This document shows, one piece after another, positions 63,803 through 64,000 of a stretch of 64,000 bases of DNA. The translations under genes were made by a program, and so were the position numbers. Source of the DNA: Caenibius tardaugens NBRC 16725 (GTDB lineage Bacteria > Pseudomonadota > Alphaproteobacteria > Sphingomonadales > Sphingomonadaceae); NCBI RefSeq assembly GCF_003860345.1, contig NZ_CP034179.1, positions 1,550,001 to 1,614,000 of the forward strand. The letters run 5' to 3'. Under the pieces are notes generated by a model that had not been told where the DNA came from, did not search any database, and worked only from the letters and a program-made list of their open reading frames with translations. How positions within the stretch are numbered: position 1 is the stretch's first letter; every line of letters starts with the position of its first letter.

Positions 63803-64000
63803 TCAAAGGTGCGGGGGCGCTTCCTCCGCAGGCACATCGTCCCCGCCGATCAGCGCCATGATTTCCGCGCGCGAACCGTTCCAGCCCGGCGTGTCGAGCC
63901 GTTCCAGCGCAGAGCGCACCCGATCCGCATAAGCGCCCCCATGCGGATTGTAGGCGATGGGACCGAGATTGGCCCGCGCGCGCGCCCAGTCGCCCGCCCC
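63803..64000 (-). CDS. C-terminal part of a probable TPR-type protein (partial)
   Basis: An open frame enters from the right edge and ends at a TGA at 63803-63805. The last ~65 residues include DWARARANLGPIAYNPHGG and VRSALERLDTPGWNGS, ending EEAPPHL. The pattern suggests a tetratricopeptide-like or sporulation-domain-free exported protein of sphingomonads. The family cannot be fixed from this fragment. Confidence 0.5.
   Translation of the reverse strand, partial: GAGDWARARANLGPIAYNPHGGAYADRVRSALERLDTPGWNGSRAEIMALIGGDDVPAEEAPPHL

Overview
The window looks like a chromosomal segment of an alphaproteobacterium of the order Sphingomonadales (Novosphingobium or Sphingobium type). This is inferred from high G+C, large TonB-dependent receptors next to catabolic genes, the gene orders ybgC-tolQ-tolR-tolA-tolB-pal and hisB-hisH-hisA-hisF-hisE, an SspB adaptor, a short TolA, and several small conserved lipoproteins typical of that group. 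No rRNA, tRNA, CRISPR array, integrase or transposase was recognised.

Layout. 0.1-3.7 kb: branched-chain 2-oxoacid dehydrogenase E1alpha, E1beta and E2. 3.8-5.6 kb: a PAS-GGDEF diguanylate cyclase whose 5' end is frameshifted in a C run. 5.6-14.2 kb: an AT-rich promoter region, then a giant-adhesin/type I secretion locus (BapA-like adhesin, TolC-type outer membrane protein, LapB-type ABC exporter, HlyD-type adaptor, and a translationally coupled alpha/alpha-toroid protein of unknown role). The adhesin 3' part and the TolC 5' part are missing and joined at 8190/8191. 14.2-15 kb: an AT-rich patch with a MarR-type regulator.

15-32 kb: an accessory catabolic island. It holds a ketosteroid-isomerase-like protein, two TonB-dependent receptors, a Dabb-domain protein, an acyl-CoA synthetase, an aldehyde dehydrogenase (frameshifted), an alpha/beta-hydrolase, a PQQ/heme-c alcohol dehydrogenase, an AraC-type regulator, a Baeyer-Villiger-type flavin monooxygenase, a TIM-barrel isomerase-like protein and an SDR (frameshifted at its end). 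Together these could oxidise a cyclic alcohol or ketone through a lactone and hydroxyacid to an acyl-CoA. Two ungapped 85-bp promoter blocks share a 28-bp core with TGGC direct repeats 21 bp apart, a plausible target of the AraC regulator.

32-64 kb: mostly housekeeping genes. These are hemF, pdeM, infC (with an ATA start), a DASS transporter, membrane and outer-membrane proteins, an MBL-fold hydrolase, a J-domain protein, the tol-pal operon, a HIT protein, the histidine operon, sspB, gmk, a subtilisin-type lipoprotein with a Thr-Pro linker, dapD, a membrane dipeptidase, a PEBP protein, aqpZ, a DODA-type dioxygenase, and a run of small secreted or lipoprotein genes. Downstream of gmk lie two related palindromes arranged like a BIME.

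Four genes each lack one base in a C/G run (near 3900, 23607, 31985 and 56812). Such a consistent pattern suggests homopolymer under-calling in the assembly, although true slippage mutations are possible.
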